Shown: positions 1 to 9,052, counted from the stretch's first letter. The stretch: 64,000 bases of DNA from DATLXU01 sp035575515 (GCA_035575515.1 DATLXU010000101.1:1-64000); one strand, 5' to 3'. Program-made: numbers and translations. The notes: generated from the sequence alone by a model not told the origin.

Positions 1-146
1 GCATTTGATCATCAACGGGGCAGAAAAGCTCTATAATGAAGTCAGTGGTGGTCATGGGGAAGTTTCTCCTTGTAATTGGTTTTATCACCAACAAGATAGA
101 AACAACCCTGTGACCTTTTCAACCAGCACCACAGGTTAATAACCCC
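1..146. other. low-GC left-edge stretch
   Basis: About 42% G+C over the first 120 bases, clearly lower than the rest of the window. One frame (from base 2, + strand) is open for some 44 codons and ends in a double TAA near 135-140. Its translation (containing GAEKLYNEVSGGHGEVSPC) looks protein-like, but I do not recognise a family and no start is inside the window. It may be the 3' end of a gene lying to the left, or part of the decayed sequence next to the CHAT remnant. Confidence 0.3.
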
Positions 147-448
147 GATGGCGTAGGCAGCACTCTAATCTGGGTGGCCAATACTTACTACCTAAGGAAT
201 TGATGAGAGAGTTTTATCGCCTTCGCGAAAGCGAGTCCGGCCTGTCGAAAGCAGAGGCGCTGCGTCAGGCTCAACTCGCGCTGCTTCGCGGCTCAATTAA
301 AGGTGGACGGTCAACTGAACGGGGGATCGTTGTCAAACCTGCCAGCGAAGACAAAACGAGCAGCGAGGCTTTCAAAGAGAACGCGTCTGCGCCTTATGCT
401 CACCCGTTCTACTGGGCTCCTTTCATATTGATTGGCAACTGGAAATGA
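147..448 (+). pseudogene. C-terminal remnant of a CHAT-domain (caspase-like) protein
   Basis: Codons from 200 to the stop at 446-448 encode a typical CHAT C-terminus: LMREFYRLR, then SKAEALRQAQLALLR, and the closing signature HPFYWAPFILIGNW. The piece that should precede it, resembling a CHAT Trp strand (STLIWVANT), is readable at 159-185 but in a different frame that stops at 201-203, so an indel around 185-195 has broken the gene. The catalytic His-Cys part is absent. CHAT proteins are caspase-fold peptidases or scaffolds, often fused to TPRs. A TTG at 200 could start an 82-residue product, but no ribosome site supports it; I read this as a decayed gene. The histidine kinase starts 16 bases downstream. 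Confidence 0.6.
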
Positions 449-464
449 GCGATAAATCTCATGG

Positions 465-2150
465 ATGCTTTCGATTCGCGCAAAACTGACGCTCTGGTAT
501 TTAGCCATTGCCGCGCTTGTGCTCATCGCGTTCTCGCTTGGACTCTACTTCTACCTGTCGCACGGGCTGCTCAAGATCATTGACACATCGTTGCGCGATC
601 AGGCCGACCGCATGGCCCGCAACGTCATCTGGCAGGAGCGTGCGCAGGCGGGCCTGCTCTATCAGAGCCAGACAGACCGCGCTGGTCGCCTCGCGAGCGA
701 CTCGCTTGGCGACGAAGACCAGACTCAACCGGGCGAGCTGCTGCTGCCGAGCAATGAGCTTGTACTGCCCGTGCAGTTCTACATAATCGTCGGACGCGAC
801 GGCAAAATCTACAATCAGGGACTCGACGCTCATGGCCATCAAGCGCCGATAATTCCCGATGCTCTCGACCGCGCACAGAACGAGTGGGAGCCTCAGTACG
901 ACGAAACCGCGCTGTCGGAATCCGAGCCTGTGCGAATAATCACCACACCCGCCACCGACGAAGACGTAATTTTTTTCACACGCGCCAGCCAGTCGCTGAA
1001 CGATCTGTTTATGACTCAGTCGCAAGTACTGATGTCGCTTGCTATATCTAACCCGATGGCGGCGGTCGTTACAGCGCTTGCGCCGCTGCGCGTCAATACA
1101 TGGCCCGCGAGCAATCAGGACGGCGTCTTTTTCGTCGTAGCAGGTCAATCAACCAAAGAGCTTCATCAGGCGCAAAAGCAGTTGCTCACGCTGCTTGCGA
1201 TTTCGTGCCCGCTCGCGCTTGCGCTTGCCGGGCTTGGCGGATTCTGGATCGCAAAGAACGCTTTCAAACCTGTTGAACGGCTCACGCGCGCGGCTGAAAG
1301 AATCGGGCGCGGCAAGCTCAGCGAGCGAGTCGAAGAGCCGCACACCAAAGACGAGATCGGTCACCTCGCTGCGACTTTCAACGAGATGATCGGAAAGCTC
1401 GAACAAGCCTTTCAGCGCGAGCGGCAGTTTACGGCCTACGCCTCGCACGAGCTTAAGACACCGCTTGCCATACTTCGCGGCGACATCGAGGTAGCGCTGC
1501 GCCGTGACCGCACGCCGGAAGAGTATAAGCAGGTGCTCGCTTCAAACCTCGAAGAGATCGAGCGGCTCACGCGATTGACCGACGATTTGCTCACCCTTGC
1601 GCGCTCGGATGCGGGCGAGCAGGTGCTTGAGTTTGAACCTGTCCGATTAGATCAGCTTGCCGAAGAGGCTCACGCCTACATCACACCGCTCGCAAGATCT
1701 TCGTCAGTTGCTCTTGAATACGACGCGCCGCCGTCGCCCATCATAATCGAAGGCGATCAGAAGCGGCTCAAGCAACTGCTCGTCAACCTGCTAGACAACG
1801 CAATCAAGTACACGCCTGCGGGCGGGAGCGCGCGGCTTGCGCTCGCGGTCGAAAATTCTTCTGCGCTCATACAGGTTTCCGATACCGGGCGAGGCATCAC
1901 CTCCGACGCGCTGCCGCACATATTCGAGCGGTTCTATCGCCGGGGCGACCCGCGCGACGCGCGCGCATCGGGCTTCGGGCTTGGACTTGCAATATCGAAA
2001 TGGGTTGTTGACGCGCACGGCGGCTCGATTGACGTCGAAAGCGCGCCGGGTCATGGCTCGCGCTTTACGGTGCGGCTGCCGCTTCTGAAGGATGAAGGCG
2101 GAAGGATGAGGGATGAAAAAGAAGCATCGAATCCCACATCTGAGATTTGA
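465..2150 (+). CDS. two-component sensor histidine kinase, HAMP type
   Basis: Inner-membrane sensor kinase of 561 residues. It has an N-terminal membrane segment (about 10-32), a roughly 200-residue periplasmic sensor region, a second membrane segment (about 240-265), a HAMP linker (about 265-318), a HisKA dimerisation domain with phospho-acceptor His328 in ASHELKTPL, and a HATPase domain with N box (LLDNAIKY), G1 (DTGRGI), F box (FERFYR) and G2 (GFGLGLA). The architecture is that of OmpR-family partners, but no response regulator lies next to it, so it is an orphan here. The last about 20 residues (from KDEGGRMRDEKE) are encoded by an intergenic hairpin repeat, and the TGA stop lies in a 10-bp stem. 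The sensed signal is unknown. Confidence 0.93.
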   Translation: MLSIRAKLTLWYLAIAALVLIAFSLGLYFYLSHGLLKIIDTSLRDQADRMARNVIWQERAQAGLLYQSQTDRAGRLASDSLGDEDQTQPGELLLPSNELVLPVQFYIIVGRDGKIYNQGLDAHGHQAPIIPDALDRAQNEWEPQYDETALSESEPVRIITTPATDEDVIFFTRASQSLNDLFMTQSQVLMSLAISNPMAAVVTALAPLRVNTWPASNQDGVFFVVAGQSTKELHQAQKQLLTLLAISCPLALALAGLGGFWIAKNAFKPVERLTRAAERIGRGKLSERVEEPHTKDEIGHLAATFNEMIGKLEQAFQRERQFTAYASHELKTPLAILRGDIEVALRRDRTPEEYKQVLASNLEEIERLTRLTDDLLTLARSDAGEQVLEFEPVRLDQLAEEAHAYITPLARSSSVALEYDAPPSPIIIEGDQKRLKQLLVNLLDNAIKYTPAGGSARLALAVENSSALIQVSDTGRGITSDALPHIFERFYRRGDPRDARASGFGLGLAISKWVVDAHGGSIDVESAPGHGSRFTVRLPLLKDEGGRMRDEKEASNPTSEI

Positions 2151-2247
2151 TATTTCAAATCTCAAGTTTCAGATGCTCGACTCAATATCTCTTTTATCCT
2201 CCTTCATCACTCATCCCTCCGAAGTCCTTCATCCCTTATCCTTTCCT
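2088..2247. repeat. foldback repeat, GGATGAGG-word family
   Basis: The left arm (about 2088-2118) is a degenerate tandem of GGATGAAGG/GGATGAGG words. The right arm (about 2212-2240) holds their reverse complements (CATCCCTC, CTTCATCC). An inner perfect stem, TGAGATTTGA (2141-2150) with TCAAATCTCA (2155-2164), sits between them. The left half overlaps the 3' end of the histidine kinase gene. The same words recur at 53563-53650. Confidence 0.8.
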
Positions 2248-2267
2248 GTGGTAGTATCTCGCTGCGG

Positions 2268-3977
2268 ATGCCGAGCAAATATCAAAGCAAGCGTTGGGTC
2301 CAGTCGCATTATGACAAGGCGTGTGCGGTGAGGCTTGCGCGCGAGCTAGGTCTGTCAGAGTTGACGGCGACTTTGCTTGCGAGGCGCGGTCTGTCCAGCG
2401 CGGAGACGGCTCATAAGTTTCTCAACCCATCAATCAAAGACCTGCACGATCCATTCCTGATGCGCGACATGCGCGAGGCCGTCAGCCGTATAATCGCTGC
2501 GGCCGAGCGCAAGGAAAAAATCCTCATCTATGGCGACTACGACGTTGACGGCACAACCTCAACCGTAATTCTGAAGAAAGCCCTCTCGCTCATCGGCGCG
2601 GATGTTTCTTATTACATTCCCGAACGGCTCAAGGACGGCTACGGGCTGCGCGACGACGCAATGGAGCGCGCGAAAGAGCAGGGCTATCATTTAATCATCA
2701 GCGTTGACACAGGCATCCGAGCGCGCGAGGTTGTAGAAAACGCCCGCGCGCTCGGACTAGACATCATCATCACGGATCATCACCTGCCCGAAGAGGGACT
2801 GCCGCGCGCAAACGCCGTTCTCAACCCGAAACGTCCCGATTGTTCTTATCCAAACAAAGAACTGGCGGGCTGCGGCGTGGCGTTCAAGCTGGCTCAGGCG
2901 CTGCTCACCCAAACCGGCCAGGCGCGGCTCGTCGAATCATTTGTCAAGATCGCGGCCATCGGCACAATCGCAGACATAGTCCCGCTCGTCGGCGAAAATC
3001 GTGTCATCGCGAAGTACGGGCTTGAAGGCTTGCGCCGCCCGAACAATCACGGCCTTCGCGCGCTGCTTGAAGTTGCGGGGCTGACCGGAAAGCCAGTGAC
3101 CTGTTTCGACGTGGGCTTTCGCATCGGACCGCGCATCAATGCGGCGGGGCGAATGGCCGGAGCGAGTGCGGTCGTTGATCTATTTGACGCGGCGGATTTC
3201 GATACCGCGATGCGAATGGCCGTCGCTATGGACGCGCAGAACACCGCGCGGCAACAGACCGAAGCAGACATACTCGGTCAGGTGCTGGCCGAGATCGAAC
3301 GCGACCCGTCGGTGCGCGAATCGCACGTCGCGGTGATTGCGGGCGAGGGCTGGCATCGCGGTGTGATCGGCATCGTCGCATCGAAAGTGGTCGAGTACCT
3401 GCATCGCCCGGCGATAATTATTTCAATCGAAGACGGCGTTGGGCACGGCAGCGGGCGCTCGATACCAGCGTTTCACCTGCTCGAAGGATTGGAAAGCTGC
3501 TCAGATGTATTTGAGCGATTCGGCGGCCATTCGCACGCCGCAGGAGTTTGCCTTCGAGCCGAGCGCATTGACGAACTGAGGCGACGACTCAACGAGCACG
3601 CCGCGCGTGTTATGAAGGCTGACGATCTGATTCCGGTTATCGAGACCGATTACACTCTTCCGCTGAGGCTTGCGACGCGCGAAACGATAGAAGAAGTCAT
3701 GCGGCTTGAGCCGTTCGGGCCGGGCAATCCTCAGCCTGTGTTTGAGACGCACGGCGCGCAGGTTGTGACGGCTCCGCGCGTGCTCAAGGAGAAGCACCTG
3801 AAGTTTCGAGTTCAGCAAAACAGCCGGTGGATAGATTGTATGTGGTGGGGCGCAGCCGAGCGCGCTTCGGATGTATTCGCGGGCGACCGCGTGAGCCTAG
3901 CATTCACGCTCTCAGAAAATACCTACAACAACAACACGCAGGTGCAGCTTGTCCTTCGCGACCTGAAGATTCAGTAG
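2268..3977 (+). CDS. recJ: single-stranded-DNA-specific exonuclease RecJ
   Basis: Cytosolic 5'-3' single-strand DNA exonuclease of the DHH phosphoesterase family, used in RecF-pathway recombination, mismatch repair and base-excision repair. The 569-residue length is normal. Visible motifs are motif I YGDYDVDGTTS (metal-binding Asp), SVDTG, the DHH motif in ITDHHLPEEG, GCGVAFKLAQ, the DHHA1 glycine motif GHGSGRS and GGHSHAAG, then the C-terminal OB-type region. The start at 2268 gives the usual short N-terminus (MPSKYQSKRW). A TAGTAT hexamer at 2252-2257 lies only 10 bases upstream, so the message may have almost no leader. It follows the GGATGAGG hairpin repeat. Confidence 0.96.
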   Translation: MPSKYQSKRWVQSHYDKACAVRLARELGLSELTATLLARRGLSSAETAHKFLNPSIKDLHDPFLMRDMREAVSRIIAAAERKEKILIYGDYDVDGTTSTVILKKALSLIGADVSYYIPERLKDGYGLRDDAMERAKEQGYHLIISVDTGIRAREVVENARALGLDIIITDHHLPEEGLPRANAVLNPKRPDCSYPNKELAGCGVAFKLAQALLTQTGQARLVESFVKIAAIGTIADIVPLVGENRVIAKYGLEGLRRPNNHGLRALLEVAGLTGKPVTCFDVGFRIGPRINAAGRMAGASAVVDLFDAADFDTAMRMAVAMDAQNTARQQTEADILGQVLAEIERDPSVRESHVAVIAGEGWHRGVIGIVASKVVEYLHRPAIIISIEDGVGHGSGRSIPAFHLLEGLESCSDVFERFGGHSHAAGVCLRAERIDELRRRLNEHAARVMKADDLIPVIETDYTLPLRLATRETIEEVMRLEPFGPGNPQPVFETHGAQVVTAPRVLKEKHLKFRVQQNSRWIDCMWWGAAERASDVFAGDRVSLAFTLSENTYNNNTQVQLVLRDLKIQ

Positions 3978-4019
3978 GCGTGTTTGCGCGTGATTAATTG
4001 ATATATCGGATTTCAAGCC

Positions 4020-4110
4020 ATTCATCGCAGAGATGCATAGGCACAGCGATTACGCAGAGTCACAATAATCTCTGCGCCCCCTCTGTGCTCTCTGCGCCTT
4101 CGGCGGTGAA
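4020..4110. repeat. foldback repeat, CGCAGAGA-word family
   Basis: The left arm, about 4021-4059, contains TTCATCGCAGAGATGCATAG and further GCAGAG words. The right arm, about 4069-4110, contains CTCTGCGCC, CTCTGTGC and TCTCTGCGCC and ends in GGTGAA. The arms pair imperfectly across a short AT-rich loop. The same word family, with the same TTCA/TGAA ends, occurs at 18631-18719. It lies between recJ and the subtilase gene. Confidence 0.75.
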
Positions 4111-4188
4111 TCAACTTCAAGACTCTTACGCTGATTTGAAATCTGCTCTGATTTCCAAAGTCCAGTTGACGCATCCCATGCTAAATTC

Positions 4189-4217
4189 TTGAAAAAAGCA
4201 CGCGGTTCGGGTATAAG
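4189..4217 (+). promoter_or_regulatory. sigma-70-type promoter of the subtilase gene
   Basis: TTGAAA (4189-4194), a 17-base spacer, then TATAAG (4212-4217). The first in-frame ATG (4220) is two bases after the -10 box and would lie upstream of or at the transcription start, so the promoter argues for the second ATG at 4259. Confidence 0.6.
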
Positions 4218-4258
4218 CAATGACTGGTTCGCGAAAGATTTTCTCTCATTCAGGCTCT

Positions 4259-6022
4259 ATGCGAAGAACCAGTATCATAGCTCTTGCCTTGCTGCTCTCT
4301 TTAATCGCCGTTGCGCCGACATCTCGCCTGTCTGCCGCAAAGCACAGGCGCAACCCAGCGACATACGCGCCCGGCGAAGTGATAGTAAAACTCAAAGCGT
4401 CTTCGCATGCGCTCGCCGCTGCGCGCGATAGCCGCGAGCTTATGTCAATTGCGCAGGTCGCAGATGACGCGGGCACTACTCGAAGCGCGCGTGAGGTTGA
4501 GCCGGTCTCGATTTCGACCGCTAATGAAAAGGTCGCCGGGATAATATCTCGGCGCGGGCTTGATCGCCTGTTCGTCATGAAATTCGACGCGAGCGCCGAT
4601 GTTGATTCAATAATCGAGGCGCTCAACCAAAGCGACGAGGTCGAATACGCCGAGCCGAATTACCGCATCACGCTCGGCACGGTCATCCCAAACGATCCGC
4701 AGTTTTTCGACCAGTGGCCGCTGCGCAATGTCGTAGCTTTTGTAGGCGAGTATCCGTCTACGCCCGCAGCGGACATCAAAGCAACCGAAGCGTGGGATAT
4801 AACAACCGGCAGCGCGGAGGTTATCGTCGCCGTCACCGATACGGGCATTGATCAAACTCATCCCGACCTTGCGCGAAACATCTACACGAACCCGCGCGAG
4901 ATTCCCGGCAACGGAATTGACGACGACAAAAACGGCTACGTTGACGACGTGCACGGCTTCAACGTCGCGGATAACAACGGCGACACGAGCGACATCGTCG
5001 GGCACGGCACACAGATGGCGGGTGTCATCGCCGCAGAGATAAATAATAACGTCGGCATATCCGGCGTCTCGCAGTCGAAGTTATTGCCCGTGCGGTTTTT
5101 CAAAAAGACAGGGCCGAGTCCTTTCGACTATGACGGGACCGTAGCGGATGCAGCGCGCGCTTTGCTCTATTCGATAGCAGCCGGAGCTTCGATCATAAAC
5201 GCGAGCTGGAGGACGCTGCTTTCAGTCGACCGCGTGAGTGAAGAAGAATCTCGCGCGCTCGAAGAAGCAGTTGCCGCAACGGGCGACGCGGGCGCGCTGC
5301 TCGTCTGCATAGCGGGCAACGAAGGATTCAATCTCGATTACAGCAAGATTTATCCCGCTTCTTATTTGAAGCCAAATGAGATAGTGGTCGCCGCTTCCGA
5401 CCCGAACGACGAGATATGGCATCCGCCGTTTTATCCTTATCAGATAAACAGCGGCTTCGGGCCTCACACGGTTGATCTGGTCGCTCCGGGCATATCCGTG
5501 CTGACGACGCAGGCGCGAGGCGATTGCCTCGAATGCACAAGCTCCGACAATCCTGACGAATGGTACACGCGCGGCGATGGGACTTCGCTTTCGGCGGCGT
5601 ATGTGTCAGGTGTCGCGGCGCTTGTGAAATCGAGATATCCGCAAGACAACGGCATCCTAATCAAGCGGAGAATAATCGAAAGCGTTGATGTGCGCGAGCA
5701 GCTCCACGATTACGTCATCACGAGCGGAAGATTGAATGCGCGCAACGCGCTCACAGTTTCAATAACGGTTACGCCGCCCGTGCTCGACCGAATCAAATAC
5801 AAATCGGGCAGCGGGAAGTTATTTATTTATGGGTCGGGCATCCAGCGCGATGTCACGGTGATAGTCGGAGGGAAGGGCTACGCGGCGAAACCTAAGAGCG
5901 AGGACCTGACTGTTATGCTCGCGCGCGTGCCCAACAGCGCATTCCCGCAGGGCGTCGCCGTGCCTATAAAGTTGCGCAACCCTGACGGCGGCGAAAGCAT
6001 TGTGATAACCTATACGAGATAG
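4259..6022 (+). CDS. secreted subtilisin-family (S8) serine protease
   Basis: Exported endopeptidase of 587 residues from this start. It has a signal peptide (RRTSIIALALLLSLIAV), then a propeptide-like segment with the YAPGEVIVKLK signature also found in fervidolysin-type subtilases. The catalytic domain carries Asp194 in TDTGIDQTHPD, His249 in GHGTQMAGV and Ser443 in GDGTSLSAAYVSG. After residue about 490 comes an Ig/IPT-like C-terminal extension of about 90 residues. The oxyanion region (CIAGNEGFN) is present, so it should be active. An alternative ATG at 4220 adds 13 residues before the signal peptide but sits on top of the promoter. It stands alone between two hairpin repeats. The substrate is unknown; an extracellular nutritional role is likely. 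Confidence 0.93.
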   Translation: MRRTSIIALALLLSLIAVAPTSRLSAAKHRRNPATYAPGEVIVKLKASSHALAAARDSRELMSIAQVADDAGTTRSAREVEPVSISTANEKVAGIISRRGLDRLFVMKFDASADVDSIIEALNQSDEVEYAEPNYRITLGTVIPNDPQFFDQWPLRNVVAFVGEYPSTPAADIKATEAWDITTGSAEVIVAVTDTGIDQTHPDLARNIYTNPREIPGNGIDDDKNGYVDDVHGFNVADNNGDTSDIVGHGTQMAGVIAAEINNNVGISGVSQSKLLPVRFFKKTGPSPFDYDGTVADAARALLYSIAAGASIINASWRTLLSVDRVSEEESRALEEAVAATGDAGALLVCIAGNEGFNLDYSKIYPASYLKPNEIVVAASDPNDEIWHPPFYPYQINSGFGPHTVDLVAPGISVLTTQARGDCLECTSSDNPDEWYTRGDGTSLSAAYVSGVAALVKSRYPQDNGILIKRRIIESVDVREQLHDYVITSGRLNARNALTVSITVTPPVLDRIKYKSGSGKLFIYGSGIQRDVTVIVGGKGYAAKPKSEDLTVMLARVPNSAFPQGVAVPIKLRNPDGGESIVITYTR

Positions 6023-6028
6023 TAATCA

Positions 6029-6137
6029 GGGTCGGGGGTCAGGGGCCAGGGTAACAATAGCGGTTGCCTTGAAAGTGGCTCTAGGAGCCAACTCTAAGGC
6101 AGTAGCTATTCTGATTCTGGCCCCTGACCCCCGACCC
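6029..6137. repeat. full-length foldback repeat, GGGGTCAG-word family
   Basis: The outer stem is a perfect 20-bp inverted repeat: GGTCGGGGGTCAGGGGCCAG (6030-6049) with its complement at 6117-6136. Nested stems continue inward: AATAGC (6056-6061)/GCTATT (6105-6110), TGCCTT/AAGGCA, and GTGGCTC/GAGCCAAC around a TAG loop. Nearly the whole 108-base space between the subtilase and the next gene therefore folds into one long hairpin. The words continue to 6150, directly at the ATG of the next gene. Confidence 0.85.
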
Positions 6138-6150
6138 CTGACCACTGACC

Positions 6151-8205
6151 ATGGAAATAGATTTACTGGAACGCAAGCTGCGGATGTACGAGGCGCGCGG
6201 GGCCATCTTCAGCCGCATAAGCTCCGAAACTTTTTCAGTCATAAACCTGGATCACTTCCTGCGCGGCGCGGTCACCGAAGTCGGCAAGATGATGGGCGTT
6301 GACCGCTCCGATGCAATCACGCTCGCGCCCGAAGGCGTGCTTCGCATCACGCACGAATATCGCGCCAATGAGACTGAAGAAGCTATGCCTTCGCTAGTCG
6401 GGTTTGAGGCGCGCATTGATATAGAGCGATTCCAGGAAAGCATTGATGTTTATAATCCGCTCGTGATTGAAGAAGGCTCGCCGTCTGACCTGCCCATTGC
6501 GCTTCAAAAGATAGTCGAGACGATAGGCAGCCGCTCGTCGCTTTTCGTGCCGATAACTTTCAACCTTCACCTGCTCGGACTCATAGGGCTGCATCATTGC
6601 CGCGAGCCTTATCGCTGGAGCGAAGACGAGATTGAATTCATCCGCGACCTCGCGCAGCAGATTGCCATCGGCTATCGCTACACGCACATCTACAGCGAGA
6701 AGGAAAAAGAGGCGCGCATAAACAAGGCGCTCCTGGAGATCGCAAACGACATAAACACTGGCTCGGATTTTTCCGAAGTGACCGAGCGGATACTCGACCG
6801 CGCGCTCGACCTGCTCGGCATTCAAGCGGCCTGCCTCGCCATCATTGACGCGAACAACAGCGAGATACACTTCACCAATCTTCGCACGTCAGAAGATGCT
6901 CCGGCTGATGTGCTCAAGCGAAGCTCGCTCAAGTTTCCGATACTTGAATTGCTTCCGAAAAAAGTTGATCGCGGGCAGATGCTCAAAGTGCTTTCGCCCG
7001 ACCAGCACGAGTACGCCCGTTCGTTTTTGACGGAAGTCTTTTCGGCGGGCGCGGCCATCGTCGTGCCGATGATAGTCGAAGATAAGATATTCGGCGCGCT
7101 TGTTCTGCTGTGGGCGGAGCCGCAGAAGGCCTTTCACAAAGAGCAGACCGCGCTCGCGCTCGGCATGGCTGACCAGCTCGCAATCGCCGCATCGAAAGCG
7201 CGATTGTCTGCCGAGGTGCTGCGGCTTCGCCGTGAGCTTGAGCACGCGCAGAGCGAGCACAGCGACATCGGGTTTGTCGGACGAAGCGAAAACATCATGC
7301 GCTGCATGCAGATGGCCGTCTATGTCGCCGACAGCTACACGACCGTCTTGCTTCAAGGTGAATCGGGCACGGGCAAAGAGATGATGGCCGACCTGATTCA
7401 ATCGCGCTCGCCGCGTCGCGATAAGCCTTATATCAAAATCAACTGCGGCGCGATTCCTGAATCGCTTCTCGAATCAGAACTGTTCGGCCACGAGAAGGGC
7501 GCGTTCACCGACGCTCGCGCTCGCCGCATCGGAAAGTTTGAAGAAGCCAACGGCGGCACTCTCTTTCTGGACGAGGTAGCCGAGATGAGCTTGCAGGCTC
7601 AGGTGAGGCTTTTGCGCGTGCTGCAAAACGGCGAGTTCACGCGCGTCGGCAGCAACGAGGTGATTAAAACAGACGTGCGCGTGATTGCCGCGTCGAACGT
7701 CGACGTTGAAGAAGCGGTCAGGGAGGGAAAGTTTCGCCGCGATCTGTTTTATCGCTTGAACGTCTATCCGATAAAGCTGCCGCCGCTCAGAGAGCGCCGC
7801 GACGACATACCGCTGCTTGCGACGCACTTTCTAGAAATTTACAACAAGCGGTCGAACAAAAACATCACCGGCATCACAAAGAAAGCGATGACCTGGCTGC
7901 GGCGGTACGACTGGCCCGGCAACGTGCGCGAGCTTGAGAATGCCATTGAGCGCGCGGTCATCATCGCGCAGGGCCGCTTGATTACGATTGACGATCTGCC
8001 CGATGCGGTGCGCGGCGCTGAGACGAGCCGCTCAATCGAGCTTGAAGTCGGCACGACGATTGATGAAGCCGAAAAGCGGATGATACTCCAAACGCTCGCC
8101 TACACTCGCGGAGACCGCTCGCGCGCGGCACAGATTTTAGGCATAGGCCGCAAGACCCTTTACCGAAAATTGCAGAAGTACAATCACGAAGCCGCAAGCA
8201 AATAA
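6151..8205 (+). CDS. sigma-54-dependent activator with two GAF domains and Fis-type HTH
   Basis: Bacterial enhancer-binding protein of 684 residues that would drive open-complex formation by sigma-54 RNA polymerase. There are two GAF sensor domains (about 20-180 and 195-355), a short coiled linker, an AAA+ domain with Walker A GESGTGKE, Walker B GGTLFLDE, the arginine-finger region and WPGNVRELENAIE, and a C-terminal Fis helix-turn-helix (RAAQILGIGRKTLYRKL). The sigma-54-contacting loop reads GAFTDA (residues 450-455) where GAFTGA is the consensus; this variant is seen in other family members, so it is not proof of inactivity. No receiver domain is present, so control is probably by small-molecule or redox binding to GAF. 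Its target genes cannot be told from the context. Confidence 0.94.
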   Translation: MEIDLLERKLRMYEARGAIFSRISSETFSVINLDHFLRGAVTEVGKMMGVDRSDAITLAPEGVLRITHEYRANETEEAMPSLVGFEARIDIERFQESIDVYNPLVIEEGSPSDLPIALQKIVETIGSRSSLFVPITFNLHLLGLIGLHHCREPYRWSEDEIEFIRDLAQQIAIGYRYTHIYSEKEKEARINKALLEIANDINTGSDFSEVTERILDRALDLLGIQAACLAIIDANNSEIHFTNLRTSEDAPADVLKRSSLKFPILELLPKKVDRGQMLKVLSPDQHEYARSFLTEVFSAGAAIVVPMIVEDKIFGALVLLWAEPQKAFHKEQTALALGMADQLAIAASKARLSAEVLRLRRELEHAQSEHSDIGFVGRSENIMRCMQMAVYVADSYTTVLLQGESGTGKEMMADLIQSRSPRRDKPYIKINCGAIPESLLESELFGHEKGAFTDARARRIGKFEEANGGTLFLDEVAEMSLQAQVRLLRVLQNGEFTRVGSNEVIKTDVRVIAASNVDVEEAVREGKFRRDLFYRLNVYPIKLPPLRERRDDIPLLATHFLEIYNKRSNKNITGITKKAMTWLRRYDWPGNVRELENAIERAVIIAQGRLITIDDLPDAVRGAETSRSIELEVGTTIDEAEKRMILQTLAYTRGDRSRAAQILGIGRKTLYRKLQKYNHEAASK

Positions 8206-8299
8206 ATCGCATCCTTGCTTCCGAGCTTCAATGCATGAATCACAGGCGCGCTCCATCGTTGTTCGCACTATTATCAAAATCAATCTCAGGAGGAAGATT

Positions 8300-9052
8300 A
8301 TGAAAAGGCTTCTCAGTTTCGGCACGGCTGCAATTATGTTTGTTGCAGCTTGCGAGATTGTGCTCGCGCAGGGCAGCGCCAATGTCGTCGGCAGTTGGGA
8401 TATTACCATCGAGTCGCCGCAGGGCACGCGCACGTCTTTGCTTGTAATCAAGCAGGAAGGCGATAAGTTAGTGGGCGCGATGAAATCGCCGCGCGGCGAG
8501 CGCCCGCTCAAGAGCGTAGAGTTGAAGGGCAACGACGTCACTATGGTGATGACCATCCCGTTTCAAGGCGACGAGATGACGATCACCTACAAGGGCAAAG
8601 TTGAAAAAGATTCGATGAAAGGCGAGGCCGATTTCGGCGGACTTGCCAGCGGCCCTTGGTCTGCCGTACCGCACAAGGAAGACGCAGCGCCGGGTGCAGG
8701 GACTCCCTCTCCAAGTACTGGCACTGGCAGCAGCGGCGGCACTGGCGCTATCAACATCAGCGGCGTTTGGGATTTCAAAGTCGAGACTTCGGCTGGAAGC
8801 GGCGCACCCGTGTTCACATTCAAGCAGGAAGGCGAGAACCTTTCAGGGAACTACAAAGGCCAGTTCGGCGAAGCTCCAATCAGCGGAACGGTCAAAGGCA
8901 ATGAAATTAAGTTCACCGTTAAGGTGAACGCGCAAGGGCAGGACGTGACTATTACCTACACGGGAAAGATAGAAAGCAAAGATAGCATGAGCGGCAAGGC
9001 CTCGCTTGGCGAATTCGGCGAAGGAACCTGGACGGCGAAGAAGAAACAGTAA
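8300..9052 (+). CDS. secreted protein of two tandem lipocalin-like repeats
   Basis: Exported 250-residue protein of unknown function. The start at 8300 is chosen for its ribosome site (AGGAGGAAG six to seven bases upstream) and signal peptide (MKRLLSFGTAAIMFVAACEIVLAQ). The mature part is two similar halves of about 90 residues joined by a Gly/Ser/Thr/Pro linker. Each half begins [VI]xGxWD and runs through IKQEGxxLxGxxK, GNxxxF/MxxxxxxQGxxxTITYxGKxExDSMxG to a final TW or PW segment. This pattern resembles the small beta-barrel repeats found in many Acidobacteria and Bacteroidetes secreted proteins. A catalytic site is not evident; ligand binding or an extracytoplasmic structural role is possible. 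Confidence 0.8.
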   Translation: MKRLLSFGTAAIMFVAACEIVLAQGSANVVGSWDITIESPQGTRTSLLVIKQEGDKLVGAMKSPRGERPLKSVELKGNDVTMVMTIPFQGDEMTITYKGKVEKDSMKGEADFGGLASGPWSAVPHKEDAAPGAGTPSPSTGTGSSGGTGAINISGVWDFKVETSAGSGAPVFTFKQEGENLSGNYKGQFGEAPISGTVKGNEIKFTVKVNAQGQDVTITYTGKIESKDSMSGKASLGEFGEGTWTAKKKQ

